Assembly (NCBI GenBank): GCA_020717935.1
Contig: DYDK01000076.1
Coordinates: forward strand, 1 to 8,042
From: Desulfocapsa sp.
GTDB taxonomy: Bacteria > Desulfobacterota > Desulfobulbia > Desulfobulbales > Desulfocapsaceae
Direction: 5' to 3'
DNA length: 8,042 nucleotides
A program made the translations under genes and the position numbers. Positions 7,704 to 8,042 of the stretch are shown here, piece after piece. Every line of letters starts with the position of its first letter. Position 1 is the first letter of the stretch. The notes below the pieces were generated by a model, which saw only the letters and a list, made by a program, of their open reading frames with translations, was not told the DNA's origin and ran no database searches.

Positions 7704-7737
7704 GTGGAGAGGTTTGAGCAGCACCAAACCTCTCCAC
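7704..7737 (-). repeat. Perfect 13-bp hairpin before the PEP-synthase-like gene
   Basis: Arms 7704-7716 and 7725-7737 are perfectly complementary around an 8-base loop. The hairpin ends 24 bases before the chosen ATG at 7679. There is no T-run after it on either strand, so it is not a classical terminator. In a transcript reading into the gene it would be a leader hairpin close to the ribosome-binding site, with possible effects on stability or translation (inference). Confidence 0.7.
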
Positions 7738-7747
7738 GAATATGCGT

Positions 7748-7833
7748 AGCAAGAGAAATCTGGCCCATCAAGGTCATACCCTTCGGGCACCTCACTTCGT
7801 TACGCAACCTTGACGGGCCAGATTTCTCTTGCT
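7748..7833. repeat. Large inverted repeat with 27-nt arms (REP- or MITE-like)
   Basis: Arms 7748-7774 and 7807-7833 are complementary at 26 of 27 positions, with a 32-base spacer (7775-7806). The single difference is a G-U wobble in a minus-strand RNA, the direction of the downstream gene, but an A-C mismatch in a plus-strand RNA. The spacer has CCC-TTC-GGG, and its end TACGCA (7801-7806) is also the inverse of TGCGTA at 7743-7748, giving alternative pairings. Length and structure suggest a dispersed extragenic palindrome or a small non-autonomous element. No transposase is present. Confidence 0.7.
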
Positions 7834-8042
7834 GTACCGACAATTGCCGATGGCGAGAGGACGCCATTGTTGACCTCAAGCTCAAGGACTATTAGGGACT
7901 TGGAAAATACCAATATACCATCTTGCTTCCCATCTTTGGGCCATCTTTGGCTGTGCCTCAATCACAGGTAAGCGAGCTTGCGAGACTCCGAAATCCTCGT
8001 CATAACACAATTATGCCTGCGGTTTTGTTCAATCGGTACAGC
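7831..8042. repeat. Ten-base inverted pair flanking the upstream region
   Basis: GCTGTACCGA at 7831-7840 recurs as its exact reverse complement at 8033-8042, the last ten bases of the window. The first copy directly continues the right arm of the large inverted repeat. The second could therefore be the beginning of another copy cut off by the window edge. A ten-base match alone could be chance. Confidence 0.4.
7834..8042. other. Upstream non-coding region with short tandem repeat
   Basis: No recognisable gene. Two adjacent copies of CCATCTTTGG (7930-7939 and 7941-7950), with a partial third (CCATCTTG, 7918-7925), form a short direct repeat. A minus-strand frame of roughly 50 codons runs through here into the inverted repeat and stops there; it has no convincing start and resembles nothing I know. 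No clear promoter for the downstream gene was found. Confidence 0.4.

Noticed and set aside
7680..7790. N-terminal extension of the PEP-synthase-like protein from an ATG at 7790
   Set aside because: The extra 37 residues are encoded by the hairpin and inverted-repeat sequence, while the family-like helical leader begins at the ATG at 7679.
7499..7885. Minus-strand 128-codon frame across the inverted repeat and the enzyme's start
   Set aside because: It is out of frame with the supported enzyme, runs through repeat sequence and shows no domain.

Overview
The window looks like a chromosomal segment of a Gram-negative, anaerobe-type bacterium, most likely a member of Desulfobacterota (Desulfobulbales-like). 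This placement is an inference from the protein mix: a sigma-54 two-component system, a PEP-synthase-like protein with a non-standard C-terminus, and a dual-specificity phosphatase fused to a YkgJ-like cysteine domain. Base composition looks balanced and codon use looks similar across the genes. No rRNA, tRNA, CRISPR array, transposase or phage gene was recognised. All five convincing genes lie on the minus strand, so transcription runs from high to low coordinates.

Region 1 (8042 to 7680) holds no recognisable gene. It is rich in inverted repeats: a pair of 27-nt arms (7748-7774 and 7807-7833), a perfect 13-bp hairpin (7704-7737), and a 10-nt sequence at 7831-7840 that recurs inverted at the very end of the window (8033-8042). 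These lie just upstream of the first gene.

Region 2 (7679 to 4131) is a tight two-gene unit. An 826-residue protein has a PEP-synthase-type ATP-grasp domain and a phosphohistidine domain but no recognisable PEP/pyruvate barrel. Twelve bases later comes a 351-residue protein with an N-terminal dual-specificity phosphatase and a C-terminal YkgJ-like cysteine domain. The pairing suggests a phosphotransfer enzyme with a linked phosphatase; its substrate is unknown.

Region 3 (4130 to 3920) is an AT-rich intergenic stretch with a strong imperfect palindrome (4038-4076), which could be a regulatory site or the end of the upstream transcript.

Region 4 (3919 to 64) is a two-component signalling cluster. 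First comes an NtrC-family response regulator (receiver, AAA+ and Fis-type HTH). It ends at a stop-codon hairpin followed by a long, near-ideal intrinsic terminator (2412-2469). After a 430-bp gap with a possible sigma-70 promoter come a small histidine-rich membrane protein and, overlapping it by 38 bp and with an excellent Shine-Dalgarno, a membrane-bound PAS histidine kinase. The membrane protein is probably a sensory partner of the kinase, and the kinase probably phosphorylates the regulator. The regulator's target promoters are not evident: no well-spaced -24/-12 sigma-54 site was found.

The most novel content is the atypical PEP-synthase-like protein with its phosphatase/YkgJ neighbour, followed by the His-rich membrane protein coupled to the kinase, and the repeat array in front of the enzyme gene.
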